Below, one piece after another: positions 45,441-54,383 of a stretch of 64,000 nucleotides of DNA. A program made the translations under genes and the position numbers. This stretch comes from Rhizomicrobium sp. (GTDB taxonomy: Bacteria > Pseudomonadota > Alphaproteobacteria > Micropepsales > Micropepsaceae), in the NCBI GenBank assembly GCA_037200385.1, contig JBBCGL010000001.1:1736001-1800000 (forward strand), in the 5' to 3' direction. Numbering within the stretch: the first letter of the stretch is position 1; each line of letters opens with the position of its first letter. Below the pieces are notes generated by a model, which did not search any database, was not told where the DNA came from, and worked only from the letters and a program-made list of their open reading frames with translations.

Positions 45441-46205
45441 TTATCCGTGTCTCGGCTTGACGAATTTGAGGATGAATTGGTCCGTATGATGGCGGATCGA
45501 GGGATCGAATACGAGCTTGTCGCGCGGATCCTTCGGGTTGCGCAGGACATTGCTCTCGCCGGCCAGCTTGAAGCCGGCCGCCTCGACCTCCTGCTTGACC
45601 ACCGCCTCGTCGATCCGGTGCAGCGTCTCGGTCGCGGAGAGGCCCGATCCGTCGGCCGCCGCATGGTCGAGCACGATGTAGACGCCGCCCGGCTTGAGCG
45701 CGTCATAGACCGCCTTGTTCACCACGGCGAGGTCGGCCGGTCCCATGAACTTGTCGTGCAGGTCGTGATAGTTCTGTGCCGTGAACACCACGTCCAGCGA
45801 CTCCGGAGCGTAGAGCTTGTCGATCGGCGCGTGCAGCACGCTGACATTCGGATAGGCGGCGAACTGCTTGGTGACGTCGGCGCCCGGAGACTTCTTCTGG
45901 ACGAAGGAATCGATCTCGGTCGGCGAGTAGGCGTAGACATAGCCCTTGTCGCCGACGACCTTGGCGAAGATGTGCGTGAAATAGCCCTGGCCCGGCATGA
46001 TATCCATCACGCGGCTGCCGGGCTTGACGCCGGCGAAGGCGATCAACGCCTCGGGCTTGCGGTCGGCATCGAGCTTCTTCTCATCGTCCGGGCGCGCAGT
46101 GTCGCTCAGCGCGGCAGCGACATAGGCGGGCGTGACGGGCTTGGCGAAAGCCGATGCGGCAAACGCGGCGGCGAGCGCGGCCGCGAGCATCCAATGGCGT
46201 TTCAT
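45441..46205 (-). CDS. Class I SAM-dependent methyltransferase with a signal peptide
   Basis: A 254-residue protein starting with a clear export signal (MKRHWMLAAALAAAFAASAFA). The mature part is a Rossmann methyltransferase: VMDIMPGQGYFTHIFA is the SAM motif I, DVVFTAQNYHDLH motif II, and LKPGGVYIVLDHAA motif III. Export of a SAM enzyme is odd because SAM is cytosolic, although this family is seen in other alphaproteobacteria. It may act on an envelope substrate or have lost catalysis. It lies between the CoA-transferase gene (81 bp upstream) and the DUF5666-like gene (8 bp downstream). Confidence 0.85.
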   Translation of the reverse strand: MKRHWMLAAALAAAFAASAFAKPVTPAYVAAALSDTARPDDEKKLDADRKPEALIAFAGVKPGSRVMDIMPGQGYFTHIFAKVVGDKGYVYAYSPTEIDSFVQKKSPGADVTKQFAAYPNVSVLHAPIDKLYAPESLDVVFTAQNYHDLHDKFMGPADLAVVNKAVYDALKPGGVYIVLDHAAADGSGLSATETLHRIDEAVVKQEVEAAGFKLAGESNVLRNPKDPRDKLVFDPSIRHHTDQFILKFVKPRHG

Positions 46206-46286
46206 GACGTTCTCCCCTTTGGTGTTATGACACCCTACCTCGGCCGCGGCAGGGATGCACGGACCGGTGAAACCCCGGACAATCCG

Positions 46287-48101
46287 TCAGGCTCTGAGCG
46301 CGCCGCGCAAAAGCACCTTGTAAAACCTGTCGGCCAGAGTCGCGGGCCGCAGGAGACCCAGGCGCGCGAGCGGCTCCGCATCGTCGGGCGCAGGCGCCAG
46401 GCCGGCGGCGGCGAAACGGGCGAGCTGGAACGGTGTCGCGTTCTTCAGGCGCTCCAGCACCGGCAGCAGGCGCTGCTCGACCGGGGTGAAATCGCCGCCG
46501 AACGGATAATCGGGCAAAAGACCGCGTTCGCGCAGCGGCGCCAGCGCGGCGGCGATGCGCTCGGGATGGTTCTCGCGCTGTGCGGCGGGGATCCGATAGC
46601 TTTTCGCGATCTTGCCGGCGTCCTTGGCCCTGGCCAGGAGATCGCCCTGGAAGCGCGAATCCGCGACGGCGAGCATGCGTGCCACGACATCCTCGTCGCT
46701 CAGCCCGCGCAGATCGGCGATGCCGTATTCGGTGACGATGACGTCGCGCAGGTGACGCGGGATCGTGGTGTGGCCGTAAGACCAGACGATGTTCGATTGC
46801 CGGCCGCGTGTCGCCTTGACCGAGAGGATCGAGCGGGCACCTTCGAGCGCGAAAGCCTGGTCGACGAAGTTGAACTGGCCGCCGACGCCGCTGACCACCC
46901 GGCCGTCCTCCAGTCCATCGGAGACCACCGCGCCCAGCAGCGTCGCCATCATCGCGTTGTTGATGAAGCGCGCCTTCACGCGCGCGGCGCGCTTGCCCGC
47001 CTCGTCGCCATACAGGTGATTGGTGAAGGTGATCCGCGTCATCGCGATGCGGGCAAGCGCGTCCGGCGGCATCTCGCGCAGGCGGCGATAGAAGCTGCCC
47101 GGGCCGACGAAAAATCCGCCATGGACCAGGATGCCGTCCACCGCGCGGGTGAGGATGCCGGCGTCGATGAGCTCGAGGAAGCCGTCGACCAACATCTCGC
47201 TGACGCCATAAAGACCTTGCGCAAACGGCGTGCGCGCCTCGATCGCCAGCGGCGGCGCATCGGCGGTGAGGCGCGCGATCGTGTCGCCGAACGCGGCCGT
47301 CTGGCGATGGCGCAGGATCATGGCATGGACGGCGGCGTCCCCCTCCTCGCCGATGCCGATCTGCAGCGTGCCGCCGTCGGCGATCAGCCGCGCGACGTGC
47401 AGGCCGATGGCGTGCTCGGTCGTCGAGATCGGCTGGCGCGGCGCCGCGAACAGCGGAAAGTCGGCGGCGGGGCCGTCGAGCACGAAGGCGAAGGCATGGG
47501 CGGGAAGATCGGCGTCGCCCGGCATGAAGGGCAGTTCGGAATTGACCTGGCCCGCGAGGACGAACCGCGCCCGGCCGGCGGCCCGTACATCGAGCAAGTC
47601 GAGCGTGAGATCGGGATTGCAGCTCAACGAGTAGCGTCCGACTTTTTTCGCGACGAGCTGCGCCACCACGTTGACGCCGCGCGCCAGCAGGTAGTCCGCG
47701 GCGTGGGTGTAATTGGCCGAGATGTAGCTGCGCTGGGCGCCCGCATTGCCCATCCACTGTCCGGCGAGAAAGAAGAACTCGTCCACCCGGACATTGGGCG
47801 GCAGGGCATTGCGATGCGCCGCCAGGGCGTATTCGAGCGGCGGATAGCCGCCCAGCAGGCGCTGCGAGATCGGGTCGACGAAGCGCCTTTCCAGCTCGCT
47901 CTTGCCGCGCGGCGCCTCGAGCGTCAGGGCGGTGAAGATATGGAGGTCGAGCGACGGGTCGCGGGCGGCGCGGCGATAGAGCGCGTTGGCGATGTGGTTC
48001 GCCTTTCCCAGCCCCAGCGGCAGGCCGAGCACGATCTTGCGCCCGACCTCGGCGATGATGGCGTCCACGATGGTGTCGGGATCGGTGAAGATTTTCGGCA
48101 T
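46287..48101 (-). CDS. Acetyl-CoA hydrolase/transferase family protein
   Basis: A 604-residue CoA-transferase-type enzyme. Residues about 1-220 correspond to the N-terminal domain. The C-terminal domain has LQIGIGEEGDAAVHAM, SGVGGQFNFVDQAF and VTEYGIADLRGLSDE, all hallmarks of the acetyl-CoA hydrolase/4-hydroxybutyrate CoA-transferase group. It is about 100-150 residues longer than simple members because of a C-terminal extension rich in Leu/Arg. The acyl substrate is unknown. It is divergent from the APH-like gene with only 39 bp between start codons. Confidence 0.88.
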   Translation of the reverse strand: MPKIFTDPDTIVDAIIAEVGRKIVLGLPLGLGKANHIANALYRRAARDPSLDLHIFTALTLEAPRGKSELERRFVDPISQRLLGGYPPLEYALAAHRNALPPNVRVDEFFFLAGQWMGNAGAQRSYISANYTHAADYLLARGVNVVAQLVAKKVGRYSLSCNPDLTLDLLDVRAAGRARFVLAGQVNSELPFMPGDADLPAHAFAFVLDGPAADFPLFAAPRQPISTTEHAIGLHVARLIADGGTLQIGIGEEGDAAVHAMILRHRQTAAFGDTIARLTADAPPLAIEARTPFAQGLYGVSEMLVDGFLELIDAGILTRAVDGILVHGGFFVGPGSFYRRLREMPPDALARIAMTRITFTNHLYGDEAGKRAARVKARFINNAMMATLLGAVVSDGLEDGRVVSGVGGQFNFVDQAFALEGARSILSVKATRGRQSNIVWSYGHTTIPRHLRDVIVTEYGIADLRGLSDEDVVARMLAVADSRFQGDLLARAKDAGKIAKSYRIPAAQRENHPERIAAALAPLRERGLLPDYPFGGDFTPVEQRLLPVLERLKNATPFQLARFAAAGLAPAPDDAEPLARLGLLRPATLADRFYKVLLRGALRA

Positions 48102-48140
48102 GGCTTTGTGTCGGGCGGGGCGAAGCGGTTATAGAGCGAT

Positions 48141-49166
48141 ATGACCACAAAGACAGCGCCGGGAGAATTGGCGGAGATCGGGACGTCGCTCGCGGCGATG
48201 GGACTGATCGGCACGGGGGAGGATTTCGGCGTCGAGACTCTGTCGGGCGGCGTGTCTTGCGACGTTCTTCGCGTCACCGCCGGCGGACGCGCGCCCTTCG
48301 TGGTGAAGCGGGCCCTGCCGCGGCTGCGGGTCAGCGCGCTGTGGGAGGCGCCGCCGGAACGGGCGGCGGCGGAGGTGGCCTGGATCCGGCTGGTCGCCGG
48401 CATCGCGCCGCGCTGGGTCCCGGCGATTCTCGGCGAGGACCGGGAACGCCATCTGTTTGCGATGGAATTCCTGCCGCCGGAGCGATATCCGGTCTGGAAG
48501 ACGGAGCTTGCGGCGGGACGGATCGACACGGGCTTCGCGCGCGATGTCGGCGCGGCGCTGGCGCGCATCCACGGCGCGACGGCGGGAAAGAGCGAGGTCG
48601 CGGCGGCGTTCGACAATGGTGCGCAATTCCTTGCCCTGCGGCTGGAGCCTTATCTTCTGTTCACGGCCGAGCGGCATACCGACCTGGCACAGGCGATTCG
48701 CGACGAAGTCGACCGCATCGCAGCCGCGCGGATCGCGCTGATGCAAGGCGATATCAGCCCGAAGAACATCCTGCAGGGGCCCGAAGGTCCGGTCTTCCTC
48801 GACGCGGAGACCGCCTGCTACGGCGATCCGGCGTTCGACCTGGCGTTCTGCTTGAATCACTTCCTGCTGAAGGCGGTGTGGCATCCCGAATGGACCACCG
48901 GCTATGCGCGCAGCTTCGCGGCGATGAAGGCGGCCTATCTGGCCGGCGTCACCTGGGAGAAGGCGCAGGAGATCGACCGGCGCACGGCGCGGCTGCTGCC
49001 AATGCTGTTCCTGGCACGCGTCGACGGGAAATCGCCGGTGGAGTATCTGACGGACGACGCCGACCGCGCCTTCGTCCGCGCGGCGGCGCTGCAGATGATC
49101 ATCGAGCCGCCCTACAACCTCGACCTGCTGGCGGAAACCTATTTCGCGGTCGCCGGCTCACGATAG
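48141..49166 (+). CDS. Aminoglycoside phosphotransferase-fold kinase
   Basis: A 341-residue kinase-like protein. VVKRALP holds the ATP-binding Lys, MQGDISPKNIL is the catalytic loop (H of HGD replaced by Q) with its Asp and Asn, and FLDAETACYGDPAFDLA carries the metal Asp. The family phosphorylates small molecules such as choline, homoserine or sugars; resistance to aminoglycosides should not be assumed. The loss of the HGD His is notable but seen in relatives. The last 28 bp overlap the convergent VOC gene. Confidence 0.85.
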   Translation: MTTKTAPGELAEIGTSLAAMGLIGTGEDFGVETLSGGVSCDVLRVTAGGRAPFVVKRALPRLRVSALWEAPPERAAAEVAWIRLVAGIAPRWVPAILGEDRERHLFAMEFLPPERYPVWKTELAAGRIDTGFARDVGAALARIHGATAGKSEVAAAFDNGAQFLALRLEPYLLFTAERHTDLAQAIRDEVDRIAAARIALMQGDISPKNILQGPEGPVFLDAETACYGDPAFDLAFCLNHFLLKAVWHPEWTTGYARSFAAMKAAYLAGVTWEKAQEIDRRTARLLPMLFLARVDGKSPVEYLTDDADRAFVRAAALQMIIEPPYNLDLLAETYFAVAGSR

Positions 49167-49708
49167 CGTTCCTTGTCGACCGCCTTGGCGGGCTTGACCG
49201 CGACGTCGGTGGCGGCACCCAGCGGCCGAGTCCAGGCCGCGAATTCCAGCGCGATGCCGTCGGGATCGAAGAAATAGATCGAGCGCACGAAGGTGGTCGG
49301 CGTGATCTCCAGGCTTGCCTGCATCGGCGATTCGTCGTGGCTGATGACACGGCTCGCCCGGATGCCCTTGGCCGTCAGCTTCTCGTAATATTCGTCGATC
49401 CGGTCGCCGGGCACGTTGATCGCGATATGGTTCATCGATCCGTGGGCGGACGGTCCCGGCAGCATGCCGGGCGTCGCGCTGGCGACGCCCGGCGCGGCGG
49501 CCGGAGCGTCGGGAAACCAGAAGAAGGCCAAGCTGTCGCCATTGCCGATGTCGAAGAAGAAATGCTGCCCCATGCCGTTCGGCAGCTCGATCGTCTTGAT
49601 CAGCGGCATGCCGAGCACGTTGCTGTAGAAATCGACGGTGCGCGCCATGTCCTTGCACACCAGCGCGAGGTGATTGACGCCCCGCAGGTCGAATTCCGTG
49701 TTGGCCAT
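49139..49708 (-). CDS. VOC-superfamily (glyoxalase/dioxygenase-like) protein
   Basis: A 189-residue metal-dependent beta-alpha-beta-beta-beta protein. NHLALVCKDMARTVDFYSNVLGMPL is the first module, with a candidate metal His, and NHIAINV opens the second; IYFFDPDGIALEFAAW contains the conserved metal Glu. This fits ring-cleavage dioxygenase or glyoxalase-like enzymes, substrate unknown. It converges with the APH-like gene and overlaps it by 28 bp. Confidence 0.88.
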   Translation of the reverse strand: MANTEFDLRGVNHLALVCKDMARTVDFYSNVLGMPLIKTIELPNGMGQHFFFDIGNGDSLAFFWFPDAPAAAPGVASATPGMLPGPSAHGSMNHIAINVPGDRIDEYYEKLTAKGIRASRVISHDESPMQASLEITPTTFVRSIYFFDPDGIALEFAAWTRPLGAATDVAVKPAKAVDKERYREPATAK

Positions 49709-49843
49709 GGCCGAACTCCCGATCGCGCCCTCAGGCTAACAGAACCCGCCGCCGCACACGAGTTCGAACCTCTTTCCGCTGGGGAAACGGCCGTCCGCCC
49801 CGATGCGGCCGTTAATGCCGCGCGGCCGGACATAACGACCTGT

Positions 49844-49859
49844 TAAGCGCCTGCGCTTA
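49844..49859. promoter_or_regulatory. Dyad upstream of the PAS-protein gene
   Basis: TAAGCGC-CT-GCGCTTA (49844-49859) is a perfect 7-bp inverted repeat 36 bp before the ATG at 49896. It could be an operator or part of the leader RNA. There is no other gene in 49709-49895. Confidence 0.4.
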
Positions 49860-49895
49860 GGATTCCCCCGGCAAGACAAGTGGCGGTTCACGCCC

Positions 49896-50456
49896 ATGGC
49901 CCAGCGGACTCCCGAAACCGTCATGCAAGTCGATCCCGATCGTTTCGATCATCCGACCTGCATGTTCCTGCGCAATTACTGGAACGTCCGGCGCGGGGCG
50001 CGCGCCATGCCGGCCCGCAGCGATCTTTCGCCGGCCCATCTGAAGGACCATCTCGGCTGGGTGATGATCGTGGACGTGCTGCCCGGCGGGCGGGATTTCC
50101 GCTACCGCCTGATCGGTACCCTCGTGACGCAATATTTCGCGACCGACGCCACCGGCCAGACGGTGACGGAGGCGTTCGCGCTCAGTGGCGAGGCCGTCGC
50201 GAAGGCGGTCAACGCCGTATTCGAGAAGGTGGCGCACGACAAGGTGGTGGTGCGCACCGCCGGCGATGCGAACTGGCTGGCGGAGGGCATGGAGGAGTTC
50301 GAGGCGATCTATCTGCCGCTCTCGGACGACGGCGAAACGGTCACGCACATCCTGCACGCCTTCGTCTGCGACCGCGACCGCATGCTGCTGGCGCGCCAGA
50401 TCGCGCGCCTGAACGGCGGCAAGCTGGTGAGCCCGCCGCCGCCCCGGCCGGTTTGA
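49896..50456 (+). CDS. PAS_5-type PAS-domain protein
   Basis: A 186-residue single-domain protein. MFLRNYWNVRRGARAMPARSDL, then WVMIVDVL, DFRYRLIGTLVTQYF and TGQTVTEAF follow the pattern of the alphaproteobacterial PAS_5 family (formerly DUF1488-like uncharacterised proteins of motility and signalling loci; the Pfam name is from memory). There is no output domain, so it may sense a ligand or redox state and act through a partner. It is followed 61 bp later by the MHS transporter gene. Confidence 0.8.
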   Translation: MAQRTPETVMQVDPDRFDHPTCMFLRNYWNVRRGARAMPARSDLSPAHLKDHLGWVMIVDVLPGGRDFRYRLIGTLVTQYFATDATGQTVTEAFALSGEAVAKAVNAVFEKVAHDKVVVRTAGDANWLAEGMEEFEAIYLPLSDDGETVTHILHAFVCDRDRMLLARQIARLNGGKLVSPPPPRPV

Positions 50457-50517
50457 CGAACGCTTGAGGTAGCGCTGCCGCTCCGCTAGCTATGGCGCGA
50501 CCCGGGGAGGGCTCGCA

Positions 50518-52161
50518 ATGGCCGAGGCGGAGCCGCGCCGCGCGCGGATGGGACTGGTGCTGTCCGCCTCGGCGGCCGGCACGGTCTTCGAATGGTACGA
50601 CTTCTTCATCTTCGGCTCGCTGCTCTCGATCGTCACCAAGCATTTCTTCGCCAATGCGGGCGAGACCCAGGGCTACATCTTCGCACTCCTGACCTTCGCG
50701 GTCGGCTTCTTCGTCAGGCCGTTCGGCGGGCTTGTCTTCGGCTATTTCGGCGACCTGACCGGGCGCAAGCGCACCTTCCTCATCACCATCGTCGTCATGG
50801 GCCTCGCGACCTTCGCGATCGGGCTGTTGCCCGACACCGCGGCGATCGGAGCCTTGGCCCCGTATCTGCTGATCGGGCTGCGCGTGCTGCAGGGCTTCGC
50901 GGTCGGCGGCGAATATGGCGGCGCCGCGGTCTATGTCGCCGAGCATGCCGACGCGAACAAGCGCGGCGCGGCGACCGGCTGGATCCAGGTCGCCGCGACC
51001 GTCGGGCTGCTGCTCGCGCTCTGCGTGATCCTCGCCGTCCGCAAGACGCTGGGCGAGGAGACGTTCGCCGCCTGGGGCTGGCGCGTGCCGTTCCTGTTGT
51101 CGTCGGTGCTGCTCGCGATCTCCGTATGGATCCGGCTCAAGCTCGACGAATCGCCGGCCTTCCAGCAACTCAAGGCGCAGGGCCGGACCTCGCGCGCCCC
51201 GCTGTCGGAGACCTTCCTGCGCTGGCGCAATCTGCGCGTGGTGTTCGTGGTGCTGATCGGGCTGCTGATGGGCCAGGGCGTCGTATGGTACACGGCCCAG
51301 TTCTACACCCAGTTCTTCCTCGAACGCGCCGTCAAGGTCGAGCCGGTGACCGTCAATTGGCTGATCCTCAGCGTGACCGTCGCCAGCGCCCTGCTCCACA
51401 TCTTCTTCGCCCGGTTGTCCGACCGGATCGGCCGCAAGCCGATCATGCTGTTCGGGCTGGGCCTTGCGACGCTGGTCTTCCTGCCGGGCTTCCAATGGCT
51501 GACCGCGGCGGTCAATCCCGGCCTGAGCGAGGCCATCGCGCGGGCGCCGGTGACGGTCTTCGCCGCGCGCTCGGACTGCTCCTTCCAGTTCGATCCGGTG
51601 GGGACCAAGAAATTCGCGACCTCCTGCGACATCGCCAAGAGCACGCTGGCCAATCTCGGCGTGCCCTATCGCAACGAGGCGATCGAGGACGGCGCGCTCG
51701 CGCGCATCCGTGTGGGCACGGTGACGCTGTCGAGCATCGACGGGACGGTCCTGGCGCCTTCGGCGCTGGCGGTGGCGCAGAAGAATTTCGGGTCCGAGGT
51801 CAACAGGATGCTGAGCCAGGCCGGCTATCCGGCCAAGGCCGATCCGGCGCGGGTGAACGCGCCGCTCGCCTTCGCGATCCTGCTGCTCTTCGTGATCGCC
51901 GCGGCGGCGCTTTATGGACCGCAGGCGGCGACTTTGGTCGAGCTGTTTCCGACGCGCATCCGCTATTCGGCGTTGTCGCTGCCCTATCACCTGGGCGTCG
52001 GCTGGTTCGGCGGCTTCCTGCCGCCCATCGCCTTCGCCATCGTGACGGCGACCGGAAACCTCTATGCCGGCCTCTGGTATCCGGTGTCGGTGGCGGCCGT
52101 GGGCTTCGTGGTGACGCTGCTCTTCCTGCCGGAGACGAGAGGCCGGGACATCACGACCTGA
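50518..52161 (+). CDS. MFS transporter, metabolite:H+ symporter (MHS) type, with a large insert
   Basis: A 547-residue inner-membrane symporter. GTVFEWYDFFIFGSL at TM1, GYFGDLTGRKRTFL between TM2 and TM3, and RVLQGFAVGGEYGGAAVYVAEHA at TM4-5 are classic MHS features. A second GRKP motif (RIGRKPIML) marks the start of the C-terminal half. About 110 residues without hydrophobic helices (ARSDCSFQFDPV ... AKADPARV) are inserted between late helices, with two Cys that could form a disulphide; standard MHS members lack this. Dicarboxylates or osmolytes are common substrates, but none is shown. It ends 12 bp from the convergent lipoprotein gene. Confidence 0.9.
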   Translation: MAEAEPRRARMGLVLSASAAGTVFEWYDFFIFGSLLSIVTKHFFANAGETQGYIFALLTFAVGFFVRPFGGLVFGYFGDLTGRKRTFLITIVVMGLATFAIGLLPDTAAIGALAPYLLIGLRVLQGFAVGGEYGGAAVYVAEHADANKRGAATGWIQVAATVGLLLALCVILAVRKTLGEETFAAWGWRVPFLLSSVLLAISVWIRLKLDESPAFQQLKAQGRTSRAPLSETFLRWRNLRVVFVVLIGLLMGQGVVWYTAQFYTQFFLERAVKVEPVTVNWLILSVTVASALLHIFFARLSDRIGRKPIMLFGLGLATLVFLPGFQWLTAAVNPGLSEAIARAPVTVFAARSDCSFQFDPVGTKKFATSCDIAKSTLANLGVPYRNEAIEDGALARIRVGTVTLSSIDGTVLAPSALAVAQKNFGSEVNRMLSQAGYPAKADPARVNAPLAFAILLLFVIAAAALYGPQAATLVELFPTRIRYSALSLPYHLGVGWFGGFLPPIAFAIVTATGNLYAGLWYPVSVAAVGFVVTLLFLPETRGRDITT

Positions 52162-52173
52162 AGCCCCGCGCCC

Positions 52174-52524
52174 TCACGAGCCGCCGGGCTGCTGCTCGGT
52201 CACCGTGCCCGACCAGGTACCGCGGTCGGTCTGGACTTCGATGGTCGAAAGCGTGCCGCAGCGCCAGAAGGTCAGCTCGTGCTGTTCACGAGGCTGCAGC
52301 GTGACCTGGTCCGAATCGGTGCAGCCGGAATCGGTGCTGTTGCCGTTGATCACAATGCGCTGGATCGTAAAGGGATCGCTGTCCTGCGAGGTGATCACCA
52401 CGTGATCGACAAACGCCAAATTGTAGCGGTGGACTTCCATCTTGGGACCGCTGCAGGCCGCCAGAAACAGCACGGCACCCAAACCACCCAGCAATCTGAC
52501 CGTACGGAATGCTCTCATCATCAT
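52174..52524 (-). CDS. Small lipoprotein, unknown function
   Basis: A 116-residue protein with a lipoprotein signal (MMMRAFRTVRLLGGLGAVLFLAAC). The mature part of about 92 residues is beta-rich with two further Cys (DSGCTDSD and FWRCGTL). I recognise no family. It lies between the MHS transporter (convergent) and the Lrp-type regulator on the same strand. Confidence 0.75.
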   Translation of the reverse strand: MMMRAFRTVRLLGGLGAVLFLAACSGPKMEVHRYNLAFVDHVVITSQDSDPFTIQRIVINGNSTDSGCTDSDQVTLQPREQHELTFWRCGTLSTIEVQTDRGTWSGTVTEQQPGGS

Positions 52525-52597
52525 CGCCCCCCCGGGAATCTGCGGGAGATTAGCCGATGGAAAGCAAAGTGCAATCGCGGGTGGTATGCCGCTGCGG

Positions 52598-53077
52598 CTA
52601 GGGCCGCACGTCGAGCGGGACGCCGGCTTCGCTCTTGCTCGAATGGATTACAAGCGAACTCTTCACGCTGGCGACGTTTTTCTCCGCGGTCAGCGTCTCG
52701 GTGATGAAGCGCTGGAAGCTGGAGAGGTCGGTGGCGACGCATTTCAGCAGGAAGTCCACCTCGCCCGAAAGCATGTAGCATTCGCGCACCGCCGGCCAGG
52801 AGCGCACGCGCTCCTCGAAATGCTTGAGATCCGCGTCATGCTGGCTCGACAGGCCGACGAAGACATAGGCCGTCACTTCGAAGCCGAGCGCCTTGGCGTC
52901 GAGGTCGGCGTGATAGCCCTGGATGAAGCCCGTCTTCTCGAGCGCCCGCATGCGGCGCAGGCAGGGTGGCGCGGTGATCTTCGCCCGGCGGGACAATTCA
53001 ACATTCGTGATGCGGCCATTGGCCTGCAACTCGGCCAGGATGCGCATATCGATGGAATCGAGCTTGTGATGCTCCAC
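52598..53077 (-). CDS. Lrp/AsnC-family transcriptional regulator (GTG start)
   Basis: A 159-residue regulator of amino-acid metabolism type. The N-terminal winged helix (KLDSIDMRILAELQANGRITNVELSRR, then PPCLRRMRALEKTGFIQGY) binds DNA, and the C-terminal RAM domain (AYVFVGLS... VRECYMLSGEVDFLLKCVATDL) binds effector amino acids and drives oligomerisation. I start at GTG 53077, preceded by AAGG, because VEHHKLDSID matches the usual start and length; a longer frame to 53215 has no support. It is divergent from trxB (288 bp). Confidence 0.92.
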   Translation of the reverse strand: MEHHKLDSIDMRILAELQANGRITNVELSRRAKITAPPCLRRMRALEKTGFIQGYHADLDAKALGFEVTAYVFVGLSSQHDADLKHFEERVRSWPAVRECYMLSGEVDFLLKCVATDLSSFQRFITETLTAEKNVASVKSSLVIHSSKSEAGVPLDVRP

Positions 53078-53365
53078 GGCGGGACCTTCGGGTGACAGGA
53101 AACGGCCCGCTTTTAACCTAAGGGAGGCCTTTAGCGCAATAATATTTCTGACAAAGGTGCGACGGTCCGGCGATTCGCCATACCCATTGTTCGAAGCCGC
53201 GACAGCACCGGGCAAGCGCTTGCCACAAAAGTGTAATCGCCAAGCTTGACCTTTGAGGCCGCGCTTCCGATATCAGGGGCATCAAGCCAAGGGGCAGAGG
53301 GCTTCGCGGTGCGCGGCCGATGGCGGCGGGCCGGAAGCATCCGGCTCTTTCGAGTCGGAGCCGCC

Positions 53366-54307
53366 ATGTCTCATTCCAAAGTCATTATATTGGGCAGCGG
53401 ACCGGCCGGCTGCACCGCCGCGGTGTATGCGGCGCGCGCCATGCTGGAGCCGACTCTGATCGCCGGCATCCAGCCGGGCGGCCAGCTCACCATCACCACC
53501 GAGGTCGAGAACTATCCGGGTTTCGCCGAGGCGATCCAGGGACCGTGGCTGATGGAGCAGATGCAGGCGCAAGCGGCGCATCTGGGCACCAGGATGGTGC
53601 AGGACACGATCGTCGACGTCGATCTGGCGCGCCGGCCCTTCACGCTGAAGGCCGACAGCGGCGCGACCTACACGGCCGACACGCTGATCATCGCGACGGG
53701 CGCGAGCGCGAACTGGCTCGGCCTCCCTTCGGAGGGCAAATATCAAGGCTTCGGCGTCAGCGCCTGCGCCACCTGCGACGGCTTCTTCTTCCGCGGCAAG
53801 AACGTCGCCGTGGTCGGCGGCGGCAACACCGCGACCGAGGAAGCGCTGTTCCTCACCAATTTCGCCGACAAGGTGACGCTGATCCATCGCCGCGACACGC
53901 TGCGCGCCGACAAGACCAACCAGGCGCGCGTCCTGGCGAACCGGAAGATCGACTGCCTGTTCGACACCGAAGTGGTCGAGGTGCTGGGCGGCGAGAACCC
54001 CAAGGGCGTCACCGGCGTCACGCTGCGCAACACCGTCACCGGCTCGACCCGCGATCTCGCGGTGGACGGGGTGTTCGTCGCCATCGGCCATTCGCCGGCG
54101 ACGGAACTGTTCAAGGGCAAGATCGAGATGGACGAGGCGGGCTACATCAAGACCGCCCCCGACTCGACCCACACCAGCGTCGCCGGCGTGTTCGCGGCCG
54201 GCGACGTGAAGGACAAGATCTACCGCCAGGCGGTGACGGCGGCCGGCATGGGTTGCATGGCGGCGCTCGAGGCGGAACGGTTCCTGGCCAGCGGTCATGG
54301 TTCCTGA
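53366..54307 (+). CDS. trxB: Thioredoxin-disulfide reductase
   Basis: FAD enzyme that reduces thioredoxin with NADPH in the cytosol, 313 residues. VIILGSGPAGCTAAVYAARA is the FAD motif, PGGQLTITTEVENYPGF the second FAD-contact region, CATCDG near residue 134 the redox Cys pair, VVGGGNTATEEA the NADPH motif, and GVFAAGDVKDK the late FAD motif. The ATG at 53366 directly precedes the first beta strand. A LysR regulator gene follows after 76 bp on the same strand, the common alphaproteobacterial neighbour. Confidence 0.97.
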   Translation: MSHSKVIILGSGPAGCTAAVYAARAMLEPTLIAGIQPGGQLTITTEVENYPGFAEAIQGPWLMEQMQAQAAHLGTRMVQDTIVDVDLARRPFTLKADSGATYTADTLIIATGASANWLGLPSEGKYQGFGVSACATCDGFFFRGKNVAVVGGGNTATEEALFLTNFADKVTLIHRRDTLRADKTNQARVLANRKIDCLFDTEVVEVLGGENPKGVTGVTLRNTVTGSTRDLAVDGVFVAIGHSPATELFKGKIEMDEAGYIKTAPDSTHTSVAGVFAAGDVKDKIYRQAVTAAGMGCMAALEAERFLASGHGS

Positions 54308-54383
54308 AATTATGCGTCACGAAGCGTGCATTGCAGGGCGACGATAAGGGCCGCATGAGAGCGGCCCGAAAAAGGCAACGAAG

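Noticed and set aside
48141-49166. Aminoglycoside resistance kinase
   Set aside because: The fold is shared with many metabolic kinases and the catalytic HGD is QGD; nothing points to a drug substrate.
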